DNA from: Massilia sp.
Lineage (GTDB): Bacteria > Pseudomonadota > Gammaproteobacteria > Burkholderiales > Burkholderiaceae_D
Direction: 5' to 3'
Length of the DNA stretch: 42,047 nucleotides
Assembly (NCBI GenBank): GCA_025359245.1
Contig: JANYGW010000219.1
Coordinates: forward strand, 1-42,047
The position numbers and the translations under genes were made by a program. A model generated the notes under the pieces. That model was not told the origin of the DNA and did not search any database. It worked only from the letters and a program-made list of their open reading frames with translations. The number at the start of each line of letters is the position of its first letter. Position 1 is the first letter of the stretch. Shown here one piece after another: positions 1 through 8,239 of the stretch.

Positions 1-278
1 GCAGTCTGAAGTCGTAGGAAACCTAAGACTCCCCCAATAGGAGCGTTTGTTCAAGTTCCTTGCCGGGGTCACCCCATCGCCCATCGCGCTACGTGATCAA
101 AACGGCGCCGATACCCATCAGCTTGAGTGACCATACTCACCCACCCGCGATGCTGTGGTTGGGTACGGCTTTCTTGTTTAACAAAGAAGACTTGAAGCGG
201 CCAATCTAGCTACGAATCAGCCCGTGTACGAATGTCGGCTATGACCCCGTGCCGCACGCTTACGCCTTTCCCCCGGCT
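1..278. other. Stretch without a recognisable gene
   Basis: I read both strands and found only short ORFs that look like frame shadows. On the minus strand a hydrophobic run ending LMGIGAVLIT stops near position 100. It could be the C-terminus of a lost membrane protein but is too short to call. No tRNA, strong hairpin or mobile-element end was seen. Confidence 0.4.
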
Positions 279-722
279 TCACTGGCCTCGTGCCCTCATG
301 CTGCTCATGCCCTTCGCGCTCGCTTGTCGCCTGATTTCGTCAACGTCAGCCGCGATTTCTTCGGCGCGAGCCGGATCGATGGCTCGAATTTCTAAAATAA
401 GTCTATCAACTTCAGCTTCAACTCCTTGGTTCCCGGTTACTTGACTCAACAAAGCCACCAACATGTCCTTTGGAAGAACTTCTTGACATCTAGCAGCAAC
501 GCGATACCACTTAACTGCCTTCTCATAGCTAAGTTCATAGTTCATATAATAACCACCTACGCGCTCGGCCGCGTGACAGTTCCCCGCTGTAGCTTTATCT
601 ATGAAACTAGCGAGTTCAGCTAGGTTGAATAGCATATCCTTGTGCCGTCGTAACTGATCGGTCCGATTGCCGACGTCCTTCTGAAGTAGCCGCGGACCGA
701 TAACCTTCGGCACCCATAACAA
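279..722 (-). CDS. Small Sel1/TPR-like protein, probably frameshifted
   Basis: 147 aa from a TTG start. Residues around AERVGGYYMNYELSYEKAVKWYRVAARC resemble one Sel1/TPR-type helical repeat; the rest is acidic and helical. The natural N-terminus appears to lie in another frame: an ATG at 778-780 begins MKKYAIVGLSVILLAAITYF, a good signal peptide or membrane anchor. That frame stops about 55 codons later, while the body of the protein continues in the frame starting near 722. I infer a secreted protein disrupted by a single-base indel between about 600 and 720. It follows the 883-1173 ORF on the same strand, an arrangement seen for immunity proteins behind toxins, but neither gene matches a family I know. 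Base composition is less GC-rich than the rest of the window. Confidence 0.5.
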   Translation of the reverse strand: MLWVPKVIGPRLLQKDVGNRTDQLRRHKDMLFNLAELASFIDKATAGNCHAAERVGGYYMNYELSYEKAVKWYRVAARCQEVLPKDMLVALLSQVTGNQGVEAEVDRLILEIRAIDPARAEEIAADVDEIRRQASAKGMSSMRARGQ

Positions 723-882
723 AATATGTTATGGCTGCAAGTAAAATCACAGAGAGTCCCACAATTGCATATTTCTTCATTTTTTTGATGAAAAGTGGTC
801 TAGTTTCCCAGCATACCCATCTGGCCTTTTATTACCGGTGCTGCACGCTCCGAGGATTACAGGGCGTCCCTGCCAATGGGGG

Positions 883-1173
883 TTATTTTGAATTATCCTG
901 GATAAAAGCGAGCGGACCAATGGCTACTATTTCCTCACCTCTAGCTTCTTCCATGCTACCTGGATTGCCGTGCCCAACAACAGCATAGCCGCCATGACCA
1001 TTCCAAAGTGCGCCTGTATCGTCGGCGCGCGAGCGTCCCTTGGGCGGAATCGTCTTATCCCAGCCCGCCTTCGGTATCGCATCGACGCGTAGCGCTTCCA
1101 TCATCGCGCGGGCGGCCTGCCGGTGTTCTGCCACGTCGACGTCGGCGTCCGTTGCTGCTTGTCGTCGGCGCAT
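883..1173 (-). CDS. Hypothetical protein, possibly the C-terminal remnant of a larger gene
   Basis: 96 aa from an ATG. The first ~25 residues are charged and helical (RRRQAATDADVDVAEHRQAARAMM). The C-terminal half is glycine-rich (ALWNGHGGYAVVGHGNPGSMEE) and ends FIQDNSK. The frame is open only to a TGA near 1204, so there is no room for a longer upstream protein in this frame. I recognise no domain. It could be the tail of a degraded secreted effector whose partner is the anchored protein downstream, but that is a guess from gene order. A chance ORF is also possible. Confidence 0.3.
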   Translation of the reverse strand: MRRRQAATDADVDVAEHRQAARAMMEALRVDAIPKAGWDKTIPPKGRSRADDTGALWNGHGGYAVVGHGNPGSMEEARGEEIVAIGPLAFIQDNSK

Positions 1174-1295
1174 GGTTCTTTCTAAGACGCACGGGGAGTG
1201 TCGTCACGGTTTCAGTCCCGACAAGATACATTGCGCAAGAAAATTTATCTTTATATCAATTTTTATTTGCATGATTCGCGCATCCTGATCATATC

Positions 1296-1311
1296 TTGGT
1301 CGCCCAACTGC
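1296..1311 (+). promoter_or_regulatory. Candidate sigma-54 (-24/-12) promoter of dctA
   Basis: TTGGTCGCCCAACTGC has GG and GC spaced exactly as the -24/-12 elements and lies ~70 bp before the dctA start. The match to TTGGCAC-N4/5-TTGC is partial. dctA is sigma-54 dependent in several proteobacteria. A sigma-70-like pair, TTGCGC (1229-1234) and TATCAA (17-bp spacer), also lies upstream. Which is used cannot be told from sequence. Confidence 0.3.
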
Positions 1312-1382
1312 GGATATCCACAATAGCTTGCGCTGTCAAACTGGCCGAAGATTCGAGCATTCCAATCCGGCCGGAGACAGCC

Positions 1383-2681
1383 ATGAAAAAACCGTTCTAC
1401 AAGATTTTATACGTCCAGGTCCTGTTCGCCATTGTGTGCGGCGTGTTGCTCGGGATTTTCGAACCCAAACTGGGCATCGACATGAAACCGCTGGGCGATG
1501 CCTTCGTCAAGCTGATCAAGATGATCATCGCCCCCGTGATCTTCTGTACCGTGGTGGCCGGCATCGCCGGCATGCAGGACATGAAAAAAATCGGCCGGGT
1601 CGGCGGCAAGGCACTGCTGTATTTCGAAGTCGTCTCCACCATCGCGCTGGCAATCGGCCTGATCGTGGCCAACGTGATCCGTCCGGGCGATGGCTTCAAC
1701 GCCACCGCCGCGTCGCTCGACGCCAAATCGATCGCCGAATTCACGACCAAGAAGGCGCCGACGACCGTCGAATTTCTCACCAATATCATCCCGAACACCT
1801 TCGTCGAGGCGTTTTCCAAGGGCGATATTCTGCAAGTGCTGCTGGTGGCGATACTGTTCGGTTTCGCGCTGTCGCTGCTGGGCGAACGCGGCAAGCCGAT
1901 CACCAAGCTGGTCGACGACTTGTCGCACGTGATTTTCGGTGTGGTCGGCATCATCATGAAGGCGGCCCCGATCGGCGCTTTCGGTGCGATGGCGTTCACG
2001 ATCGGCAAGTTCGGTCTGGCCTCGCTGCTGCCGCTGATGAAGCTAATGGGCGCGTTCTACCTCACTTGCGGCCTGTTCATCTTTGTCGTGCTCGGCACCA
2101 TTGCCTACCTGACCGGCTTTTCGATCCTGCGCTTCATTTCCTACATCAAGGAAGAGCTGCTGATCGTGCTCGGCACCAGTTCGTCCGAGAGCGCCCTGCC
2201 GGCGCTGATGCGCAAGCTGGAAAAGCTGGGCTGCTCGAAACCGGTGGTCGGGCTGGTGGTGCCGACCGGCTATTCCTTCAACCTGGACGGCACCAACATC
2301 TACATGACCATGGCGGCGTTGTTCGTGGCCCAGGCCACCAATACCGAGCTGACGCTGTTGCAGCAACTGACGATCCTGGGCGTAGCGATGTTGACCTCGA
2401 AGGGCGCGTCGGGCATCACCGGCGCCGGTTTCATCACGCTGGCCGCGACGCTGGCGGTGGTGCCGACCATACCGGTGGCCGGCATGGCGCTGATCCTCGG
2501 CATCGACCGTTTCATGAGCGAGTGCCGCGCGCTGACCAACTTCATCGGCAACGGTGTGGCCACGGTGGTGGTGTCGCACTGGGAGAAGGAACTCGACCAC
2601 GAGCGCCTGGTCTCCGAACTGCGCCATCCTACCCACACCGAGGATGACAAGGAACTGTATCCGGAGCGCAAGGCGGCCTGA
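1383..2681 (+). CDS. dctA: C4-dicarboxylate transport protein DctA
   Basis: 432 aa, the normal length of DctA, an inner-membrane sodium/proton-dicarboxylate symporter of the DAACS (SLC1-like) family that imports succinate, fumarate and malate. The sequence shows the N-terminal [20 protein letters not shown], the serine-rich re-entrant loop ([17 protein letters not shown]), the [23 protein letters not shown] segment and the late [14 protein letters not shown] loop, all hallmarks of the family. I chose the ATG at 1383 because a GGAGA Shine-Dalgarno lies ~8 bases upstream and DctA proteins start here; the frame is open further upstream. The gene stands alone with a hairpin terminator after it. 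No dctB/dctD sensor-regulator pair is in the window. Confidence 0.96.
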   Translation: MKKPFYKILYVQVLFAIVCGVLLGIFEPKLGIDMKPLGDAFVKLIKMIIAPVIFCTVVAGIAGMQDMKKIGRVGGKALLYFEVVSTIALAIGLIVANVIRPGDGFNATAASLDAKSIAEFTTKKAPTTVEFLTNIIPNTFVEAFSKGDILQVLLVAILFGFALSLLGERGKPITKLVDDLSHVIFGVVGIIMKAAPIGAFGAMAFTIGKFGLASLLPLMKLMGAFYLTCGLFIFVVLGTIAYLTGFSILRFISYIKEELLIVLGTSSSESALPALMRKLEKLGCSKPVVGLVVPTGYSFNLDGTNIYMTMAALFVAQATNTELTLLQQLTILGVAMLTSKGASGITGAGFITLAATLAVVPTIPVAGMALILGIDRFMSECRALTNFIGNGVATVVVSHWEKELDHERLVSELRHPTHTEDDKELYPERKAA

Positions 2682-2737
2682 TGACTTTGTTGCTTTAACA
2701 GGCCTGCGGAAAAGCGCGGCCAAGGTCACAAAAGCAT

Positions 2738-2781
2738 CAACCACGGTCGGCCTCGCGTACGCGAGGACGACGTTGGTTTTT
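2738..2781 (+). terminator. Rho-independent terminator after dctA
   Basis: A perfect CCTCGCGTACGCGAGG palindrome (2751-2766) is extended by outer AACCA/TGGTT pairing and followed by TTTTT. It lies between convergent dctA and the SIMPL gene; the T-run orientation serves dctA. Confidence 0.7.
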
Positions 2782-2817
2782 GCATTGGAGATTCGTCATG
2801 TGGCGATTCCTGGAGGC

Positions 2818-3525
2818 TTACTTGATCCGGAAAATCACATCAATCGGCTGGGCCAGCCTCAGCAGGTTGACCATCAGCAGCCCGGCCCGGTCAGCTGTGT
2901 CACGGCGATCGTTGCCACGCTGGTAGTACTCGGACGGCGCCAGGTTCATCGCGCGCGACATGTTCTTCAGCTCACTATTGCTCACGCCGCTGACCGGGCC
3001 CAGCTTGCGGCCGAAGCCGGCGGCAATGACCTCGGCCTTGCGGCGCGCCACTTTGATGGCCTCGCCCATCAGTTCCGCCTCCACCTTGATCCGCTCGGAC
3101 GTATCGAACGTCGTCATGAAGCCGTCCAGGTTCGGCTTGTCCAGCAGCGGCGCGACGATCGCCTTCCATTTGGACAGGTCCGCGACCGTCACCTTGACGC
3201 CGCAACGGATCTCATAGAGCACCACGGCCGGATCGGCCTTGCTGATGTCCTTGCGCATATCGCGCACTTCAAGGCTGTCGTCGGCCACGCCGGCGTCGCG
3301 CATCAAGGCGCGCACCTCAGCCACGCGGGCCGCCACCACCTGGGTCGCGATGGCCGGGTCGGCGTCGCGGGCGGTGATCTCGAAATCGATCTCGCCCATG
3401 TCCGGGATCACCGCGGTCGTGCCGGTCGCGCTGACGTGGATGAATGGGTAAGCCGGCAGCTCGGCAGCGCCGGCACCGAATGGCAGCAGCGCGAACAGGC
3501 CGCACAGGATAACTTTTTTGAACAT
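2818..3525 (-). CDS. SIMPL (DUF541) domain periplasmic protein
   Basis: 235 aa. A Sec signal peptide (MFKKVILCGLFALLPFGAGA, cut near residue 20) is followed by a SIMPL/DUF541 domain like that of YggE: VSATGTTAVIPDMGEIDFEITARD at the start and EAIKVARRKAEVIAAGFGRKLGPVSGV in the typical central helix. The family is periplasmic or outer-membrane associated, with oxidative-stress links in E. coli, but no biochemical activity is established. The start has a GGAG motif 6 bases upstream. Only 27 bases separate it from the upstream permease gene on the same strand, so the two are probably co-transcribed from the operator-bearing promoter near 5957-5972. That would place this gene under the BlaI-like repressor. 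Confidence 0.85.
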   Translation of the reverse strand: MFKKVILCGLFALLPFGAGAAELPAYPFIHVSATGTTAVIPDMGEIDFEITARDADPAIATQVVAARVAEVRALMRDAGVADDSLEVRDMRKDISKADPAVVLYEIRCGVKVTVADLSKWKAIVAPLLDKPNLDGFMTTFDTSERIKVEAELMGEAIKVARRKAEVIAAGFGRKLGPVSGVSNSELKNMSRAMNLAPSEYYQRGNDRRDTADRAGLLMVNLLRLAQPIDVIFRIK

Positions 3526-3552
3526 GAATACTCCGTTGGGTGAAATGAAAAG

Positions 3553-5946
3553 TCAGGCACGCAGCGCCGCCGCCGGCAGCATGCGCATGGCGCCAAGGGT
3601 GTGGCGCGCCGTCGCCGCCAATGCGACCAGCGCGACCGCAGCCAGCGCGGCCGCCTGCGGCGCCGCGCCCATCGGCGCGCGTTCGATGAAGACAGACAGG
3701 TAGCGTTCGCTCGCCAGCCACGCGAACGGCAGGCCTAGCAGGCCGCCGCCAGCGAGCAGCCAGGCGAACTCGCGCCCGACCAGGCGGCCGATATCGAACC
3801 GGGTCGCGCCATGGATCTTGCGCAGCACGATTTCGCGGGCGCGCCGCCGCACGCTGTACGCCGACAGGACATAGATGCCGAACGAGGCCAGCGCGGTGGC
3901 GACCAGGCTGGCCGCGCCAAGCATGGCCGCCAGGCGCCGGTCTTCGCTGTAATTTTTTTCGAATACGCTGGCAGCCGACGCAATCTCCAACACCTCGTTG
4001 GGGTAGTGCCGCCGCCAGAGCGGCTCGATGGCGGCGCGCACCGCCGCCTGGTCTGCACCCGCGCGCACGATCAGCACCGCCTGCGCATCATCCGTGTCGT
4101 ACACCATTGGTTCGGACTTCTGGCGCAAGGTCCGGTAGCGCAGGTCGGGCGCGATGCCGACAATGCGCTGCCTGGCGTCGAGCATCTGGCCAACCGCGTC
4201 GGCGGCATTCGCATAGCCAAGCGCGCCGGCTCCGGCGGCGTTGACCAGTACATTGCTGTTGCCCGCGCCGTCGCGCGCCGCGTCGAACAGGCGCCCATGG
4301 ACGGCTTGCACGCCAAGCACATCGAACACATTTGCGCTGACCCGTTTCAGTTCAATCTGCAGATTACTGCCATCGGGCCGGTTCAAAATGCTTATCAGCT
4401 TATTGTCGTCGCGCCCGATCGCCTCCGAGATGCCGGCCACGCCCGCCACGCCGGGCAGGCGCGCCAGCTCGGCCTTGAATGCGTGCGCGCTGGCCGATGC
4501 CGGATCGCCGGGCAAGGCCAGCACCAGCAGCGGGGCCGGGTCGAAGCCGGGATCGCGCCGGCTGGCATAACGGGCCTGCCAGTCAACCGCCAGCGTGATG
4601 CCGATCAGGCAGACCGCAACGCCAAACTGCAGCACCGTGATCGCGCGCCGCAGCCACAGCGCATGAAGCGTTTCACTGCCGGCCCGTCCCTGCAAGGTTG
4701 TGCACAGCGGCTGGCGCAGTGCCAGCCAGGCCGGATACAGGGCCGACAGCAGGCCAACCGCCACACCCAGCGCCAGCGCCCCGGCGCACAGCGATGCATC
4801 GACCATGCCGGGCATGGACCGGTTGACCAGGCCGGCAAACAGTGGCGCGGCCAGCCAAGCGCACAGCAGGCCCACCATGGCAGCGATCACGCACACCAGC
4901 AGTGATTCGGCCATGAACTGGGCCACCAGGCGCGACGCCGCTGCGCCGAGCACCTTGCGCATGCCGATTTCGCGCTGGCGCTGCACCGTGCGCACGGCCG
5001 CCAGGTTGATGTAGTTGGTGCTGGCCAGCGCCAGGATCAGCAGCGCCAGGGCGCCCAGGCCCAGCACCGCCTGGCGGTCGCCGTAACGGGCGCCGTCGCT
5101 GCTGCGCCGCAAGCCGTCGTCGAAATACACATCGGCCAGCCGGGTCAGCGCGATATCGGTCAGGCGCCCGCCGGCTACGCGCTCGCGCCAGGCTGCGGGA
5201 AAGCGGACGTCGCGCTGGCTGGCCACGGCATCGTCGAGCACGCGCGCGAAGGCGCCCACGTCGGTGGCGGCCGGCAGCTTGAGGTATAGCTCGGCGGCCG
5301 CTGTCCATTCCGGCGCGACCGGGCCGCCAGCGCGTGGCTGGTCCCAGCTGTGGCGCCCTGCCCCAACCAGGGCATCGAGGTGCACCGTGGTATTGCCAGG
5401 TTCGTCGGCCAGAATGGCCAGCACTTCGAACGCATGGCCGTCGATATGCACACGCTGGCCGAGCGCATCGCGCCGCCCGAACAGCTGCTGCGCCCTGGAC
5501 TGGGAGAGCGCCAGGCCGTCCGGCCGCGCCAGCGCCGCACTGGCGTCGCCCAGCACGGCGCTGCGGCCGAAGAAGGCCAGGTAGTTGGGGTCGGCCACGC
5601 GCAGCTCGAGCGGGACGATGCGGCTGCCGATGCGCGCAGCCACATCGACCGCAAGCGCGCGCGTGGCCGTCACGCCCGCGCCCGCGCCGATCGCGACGCC
5701 ATGCAAGGCGGCCGGTGCGCTCGCGCGCCACTCCGGGCGCGGCATCATGTTGCGCCGCTCCTTGACGACGAAAATCTGTTCTTTGTCCTTGAATTGGGCA
5801 TTGTAGGTAAAGCTGTAGCGCACGAAAGCGAGCAGCAGGATGCACACGCCAAAGGCCACCGCCAGGCCCGCTACGGCGGCCGCCGAATAGGCCGGCTCCT
5901 TGACCAGCACGCGCCAGCCGATCCGAAAATCACGCAGATTCATCAT
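3553..5946 (-). CDS. FtsX/MacB-type ABC transporter permease
   Basis: ~797 aa with the double FtsX architecture: an N-terminal membrane helix (residues ~20-45), a large periplasmic MacB_PCD-like domain, three helices, a central helix and second periplasmic domain, then three C-terminal helices. The two cytosolic loops carry the family signature (REIGMRKVLGAAASRLVAQF and REIVLRKIHGATRFDIGRLV). Such permeases couple an ATPase to periplasmic work such as peptide or lipoprotein export; they often do not form a substrate channel. No ATP-binding subunit is adjacent, so a partner must be encoded elsewhere. The start is one of two adjacent ATGs (5946 or 5943); an upstream extension to 6000 would run through the operator and is rejected. 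A likely promoter (TTGCCG, 17 bp, TAACAT) puts the transcription start at the 5957-5972 operator. Confidence 0.85.
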   Translation of the reverse strand: MMNLRDFRIGWRVLVKEPAYSAAAVAGLAVAFGVCILLLAFVRYSFTYNAQFKDKEQIFVVKERRNMMPRPEWRASAPAALHGVAIGAGAGVTATRALAVDVAARIGSRIVPLELRVADPNYLAFFGRSAVLGDASAALARPDGLALSQSRAQQLFGRRDALGQRVHIDGHAFEVLAILADEPGNTTVHLDALVGAGRHSWDQPRAGGPVAPEWTAAAELYLKLPAATDVGAFARVLDDAVASQRDVRFPAAWRERVAGGRLTDIALTRLADVYFDDGLRRSSDGARYGDRQAVLGLGALALLILALASTNYINLAAVRTVQRQREIGMRKVLGAAASRLVAQFMAESLLVCVIAAMVGLLCAWLAAPLFAGLVNRSMPGMVDASLCAGALALGVAVGLLSALYPAWLALRQPLCTTLQGRAGSETLHALWLRRAITVLQFGVAVCLIGITLAVDWQARYASRRDPGFDPAPLLVLALPGDPASASAHAFKAELARLPGVAGVAGISEAIGRDDNKLISILNRPDGSNLQIELKRVSANVFDVLGVQAVHGRLFDAARDGAGNSNVLVNAAGAGALGYANAADAVGQMLDARQRIVGIAPDLRYRTLRQKSEPMVYDTDDAQAVLIVRAGADQAAVRAAIEPLWRRHYPNEVLEIASAASVFEKNYSEDRRLAAMLGAASLVATALASFGIYVLSAYSVRRRAREIVLRKIHGATRFDIGRLVGREFAWLLAGGGLLGLPFAWLASERYLSVFIERAPMGAAPQAAALAAVALVALAATARHTLGAMRMLPAAALRA

Positions 5947-5956
5947 CAATCCAAAA

Positions 5957-5972
5957 TAGACAAGTTGGTCTA
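5957..5972. promoter_or_regulatory. BlaI-type operator in the permease promoter
   Basis: TAGACAAGTTGGTCTA, an inverted repeat TAGAC-N6-GTCTA. It is the same pattern as the operators at 6034, 7751 and 7804 and lies at the likely start site of the permease-SIMPL transcript. BlaI/MecI repressors bind dyads of this type. Confidence 0.75.
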
Positions 5973-6033
5973 TGTTATGGCGGCCAGTTGCATTCGGCAA
6001 GAATTTTCTTAGTATTTATCACCGCAAAATCGT

Positions 6034-6049
6034 TAGACATGGCGGTCTA
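6034..6049 (+). promoter_or_regulatory. BlaI-type operator overlapping the -35 of the blaI-M56 operon
   Basis: TAGACATGGCGGTCTA. Its first hexamer TAGACA can serve as -35, with TAATCT 17 bp downstream as -10, so a bound repressor would block RNA polymerase. The same geometry (TAGACA, 17 bp, TACGCT) recurs before the 7862 gene. The site implies autoregulation. Confidence 0.75.
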
Positions 6050-6093
6050 GGTAAGCTAATCTATGGGCAATCCGCCTCAACCCGCCCCATGCC

Positions 6094-6480
6094 ATGACCA
6101 AGACACCTGCCCCGCCAAAGCCGACCGCCGCCGAACTCGACCTGCTGCAAGTACTGTGGCCACTGGGCGCCGCCACCGCCAAGCAGGCGCACCAGGCGAT
6201 GCTCAAGGACCGCCCCGACATCACCTATGCCACGGTGCTGCGCCTGATGCAGATCATGCATACCAAGGGCTTGCTGATCCGCGACGAAAGCGAACGGTCG
6301 CACGTGTACGCGCCCGCCCAGGCCCAGGATACGCTGCAGGGAAAACTGCTCAAGGACCTGATCCAGAAAGCCTTCTCCGGTTCGGCCAAGGCGCTCGTCA
6401 TGGCGGCGCTGAAAAGCGGCATCTCCAAAAAAGAGCGCGAAGAGATCGAGAGCCTGCTGAAAGACGGCGGTCCGCAATGA
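6094..6480 (+). CDS. BlaI/MecI/CopY family transcriptional repressor
   Basis: 128 aa, the usual size. The N-terminal winged helix reads PTAAELDLLQVLWPLGAATAK, then ITYATVLRLMQIMHTKGLLIRDE (recognition helix and wing). The C-terminal helices, from ~80 on, are the dimerisation part that is cleaved in classical BlaI/MecI systems. It should bind the four TAGAC-N6-GTCTA dyads nearby. Its stop overlaps the start of the M56 peptidase gene (ATGA), so the two are translationally coupled, as in blaI-blaR1 or mecI-mecR1. No beta-lactamase or copper gene is nearby, so the signal is not implied by context. Confidence 0.92.
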   Translation: MTKTPAPPKPTAAELDLLQVLWPLGAATAKQAHQAMLKDRPDITYATVLRLMQIMHTKGLLIRDESERSHVYAPAQAQDTLQGKLLKDLIQKAFSGSAKALVMAALKSGISKKEREEIESLLKDGGPQ

Positions 6481-7742
6481 CCGTCCCCGCCCTGATCGAC
6501 AGCATCGGCTGGACGCTGCTCCATTTCGTCTGGCAAGGCGCGCTGGTCGGCGCCGCCACCGCGCTGGCGCTGGCCGCGCTGCGCAATGCGCGTCCCGAAT
6601 ACCGCTACAATCTGGCTTGCGCCGCGCTGCTGGCCTGCCTGCTATGGCCGACGGCCGAGCTATACCTGCGCCTGCGGGGCGATGCTGCGGTCACCGCACA
6701 GATGCGTTTCGCCGATACGCTGTTCGCTCGCGGCATCGGCGCCGGTGCCGGCGGCGTGCTGGCGTGGCTGCAGTCGCAGTTGCTGTGGATCGTCGGCTTC
6801 TGGGCGCTGTGCGCGGTGCTGCTTACACTGCGCATGGCACTCGGCCTGCTGTGGATCCGGCGCACCGAACGCAGCCAGGTGTGCAACCCGCACTGGCAGG
6901 CGGTCGCATCGCGCATGGCCACCCGATTCGGTGTCACGCGCGCGGTGCGGCTGCGCGTGGTCGACAACCTCGCCAGTCCGCTCACTGCCGGCTGGTGGCG
7001 CCCGGTGCTGCTGGTGCCCGCCGCGCTCATCTCCGGCATGCCGCCCGAGCTGCTCGAGGCGCTGCTGGCGCACGAAATGGCACACGTCAAACGCCTCGAT
7101 TACCTGGTCAACCTGGGCCAGAACGTGGTCGAGATCCTGCTGTTCTACCATCCGGCAGTGTGGTGGATTTCCGACCGCATCCGGATCGAGCGCGAACAGA
7201 TCGCCGACGACCTGGCAGCGCGCCACACGGGCGAACCGCGCACTTTGGCGCTGGCGCTGTCGGAACTGGAAAAGATGCAGTTCTCGCCCCAACACCTGGC
7301 GCTGGCGGCCAATGGCGGCGACTTGCTGGCGCGCGTAAAAAGACTGGTGCGGCCCGACGTCCAGGCCTTCAACTGGAAAGCGGCCCTGCCGGTGCTGGGC
7401 CTGGCCGCAGCCTGCCTGAGCGTGGTGGCGCATGCATCGGTGCGCCACGAGATGCCGCTGGCGGACCTGGCGCCGCACGCCGACTTCCGAAGCTGCGCAA
7501 AGCCGCAGTACCCGCAGGCCGCATTGGATGCCGGCATCACCGGCACCGTCACGCTCGGGTTCCAGATCGGCAGCGATGGCAAGGTCCTGGCATCGAGAAT
7601 AAACCGTTCGAGCGGCCATCGCGACCTGGACGAGGCTGCGCGCAACGGCATCGCGCAGTGCCACTTCGTGCCAGGCACGAAAAACAGCAGGCCGGTCAGC
7701 AGCAGCTGGACCCAGGTGCGGTACGTCTGGGTGCTGAATTGA
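6477..7742 (+). CDS. M56 (BlaR1-like) membrane metallopeptidase with C-terminal TonB-like domain
   Basis: 421 aa. Membrane helices lie at ~5-35, 45-65 and 100-127. The zinc site HEMAH is at 199-203 in LLEALLAHEMAHVKRLDYL, followed by the EREQIADDLAA motif of M56 peptidases. After a last helix (~PVLGLAAACLSVVAHA) the protein ends in a periplasmic domain of ~85 residues with TonB C-terminal features (YPQAALDAGITGTVTLGFQIGSDGKV, VRYVWVLN). In BlaR1/MecR1 an outside sensor domain activates the peptidase, which inactivates the repressor; here the sensor position holds a TonB-like domain rather than a penicillin-binding one. Two cysteines (CAKP, QCHF) could form a disulfide. The 7862 gene encodes a free copy of this domain. 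Start: ATG overlapping the blaI stop. Confidence 0.9.
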   Translation: MTVPALIDSIGWTLLHFVWQGALVGAATALALAALRNARPEYRYNLACAALLACLLWPTAELYLRLRGDAAVTAQMRFADTLFARGIGAGAGGVLAWLQSQLLWIVGFWALCAVLLTLRMALGLLWIRRTERSQVCNPHWQAVASRMATRFGVTRAVRLRVVDNLASPLTAGWWRPVLLVPAALISGMPPELLEALLAHEMAHVKRLDYLVNLGQNVVEILLFYHPAVWWISDRIRIEREQIADDLAARHTGEPRTLALALSELEKMQFSPQHLALAANGGDLLARVKRLVRPDVQAFNWKAALPVLGLAAACLSVVAHASVRHEMPLADLAPHADFRSCAKPQYPQAALDAGITGTVTLGFQIGSDGKVLASRINRSSGHRDLDEAARNGIAQCHFVPGTKNSRPVSSSWTQVRYVWVLN

Positions 7743-7750
7743 ACAAGATT

Positions 7751-7766
7751 TAGACAAAGTGGTCTG
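7751..7766. promoter_or_regulatory. BlaI-type operator (distal) before the TonB-like gene
   Basis: TAGACAAAGTGGTCTG matches the 16-bp dyad with one end-base change. It lies 37 bp upstream of the 7804 operator, allowing paired binding of two repressor dimers. Confidence 0.65.
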
Positions 7767-7803
7767 GAAACAACGACACACAGAAATACGGCTAACAAAC
7801 ATC

Positions 7804-7819
7804 TAGACATGATTGTCTA
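7804..7819 (+). promoter_or_regulatory. BlaI-type operator/promoter of the TonB-like gene
   Basis: TAGACATGATTGTCTA. TAGACA (7804-7809) and TACGCT 17 bp further form a plausible -35/-10 pair, the same layout as the blaI promoter. A GAGG ribosome site precedes the 7862 ATG. Confidence 0.75.
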
Positions 7820-7861
7820 AATACTCTACGCTGGGGCTTCTCCAACCTTGAGGTAGACGTC

Positions 7862-8233
7862 ATGAACCTGATTCAACAAGCGCTGCGCGCCGCCGTTCCA
7901 TTGTTCGCCATGGCCGCCATGGTTGCAGCCGCCCCAGCCAGCGCCGGCGCGGACGGCCACGAGAGAGCGCGCGCCGATTTCCGCAGTTGCGCCAAGCCGG
8001 TGTATCCGGCCGGCGCGCTCAAGGACAAGCGCACAGGCACCGTCAGCCTCGGCTTTTTGGTCGACGCCGACGGCAAACTGGTCTCATCGAAAGTGAACGA
8101 ATCGAGCGGACACCCCGACCTTGACGACGCCGCGCTCGAGGGAATCAAGCTGTGCAAGTTTGAAGCGGCTACCCAGGACGGCAAGCCGGTGAAGGAATGG
8201 ATGCAGGTGAGGTACGTCTGGACGCTGCAATAA
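7862..8233 (+). CDS. Small secreted TonB-like domain protein, paralogue of the M56 sensor domain
   Basis: 123 aa. A signal peptide (cut near ASAGA, residue ~30) is followed by one TonB C-terminal-like domain. By eye more than half of the residues match the C-terminal domain of the M56 protein just upstream, including ADFRSCAKP, TGTV-LGF, DGK, SSGH-DLD and QVRYVW, with both cysteines kept. It lacks the membrane anchor and proline-rich spacer of a true TonB, so energy transduction is unlikely. Its own promoter carries two BlaI-type operators. I infer that it is induced when the repressor is lost and shares a ligand or partner with the sensor, perhaps as feedback. Automated annotation will probably call it 'energy transducer TonB'. 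Confidence 0.8.
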   Translation: MNLIQQALRAAVPLFAMAAMVAAAPASAGADGHERARADFRSCAKPVYPAGALKDKRTGTVSLGFLVDADGKLVSSKVNESSGHPDLDDAALEGIKLCKFEAATQDGKPVKEWMQVRYVWTLQ

Positions 8234-8239
8234 AACCAG

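Noticed and set aside
1328..2647. Long ORFs in other frames across dctA and many other genes
   Set aside because: Arg/Pro/His-rich translations typical of alternative frames in high-GC DNA; the true frame has family motifs.
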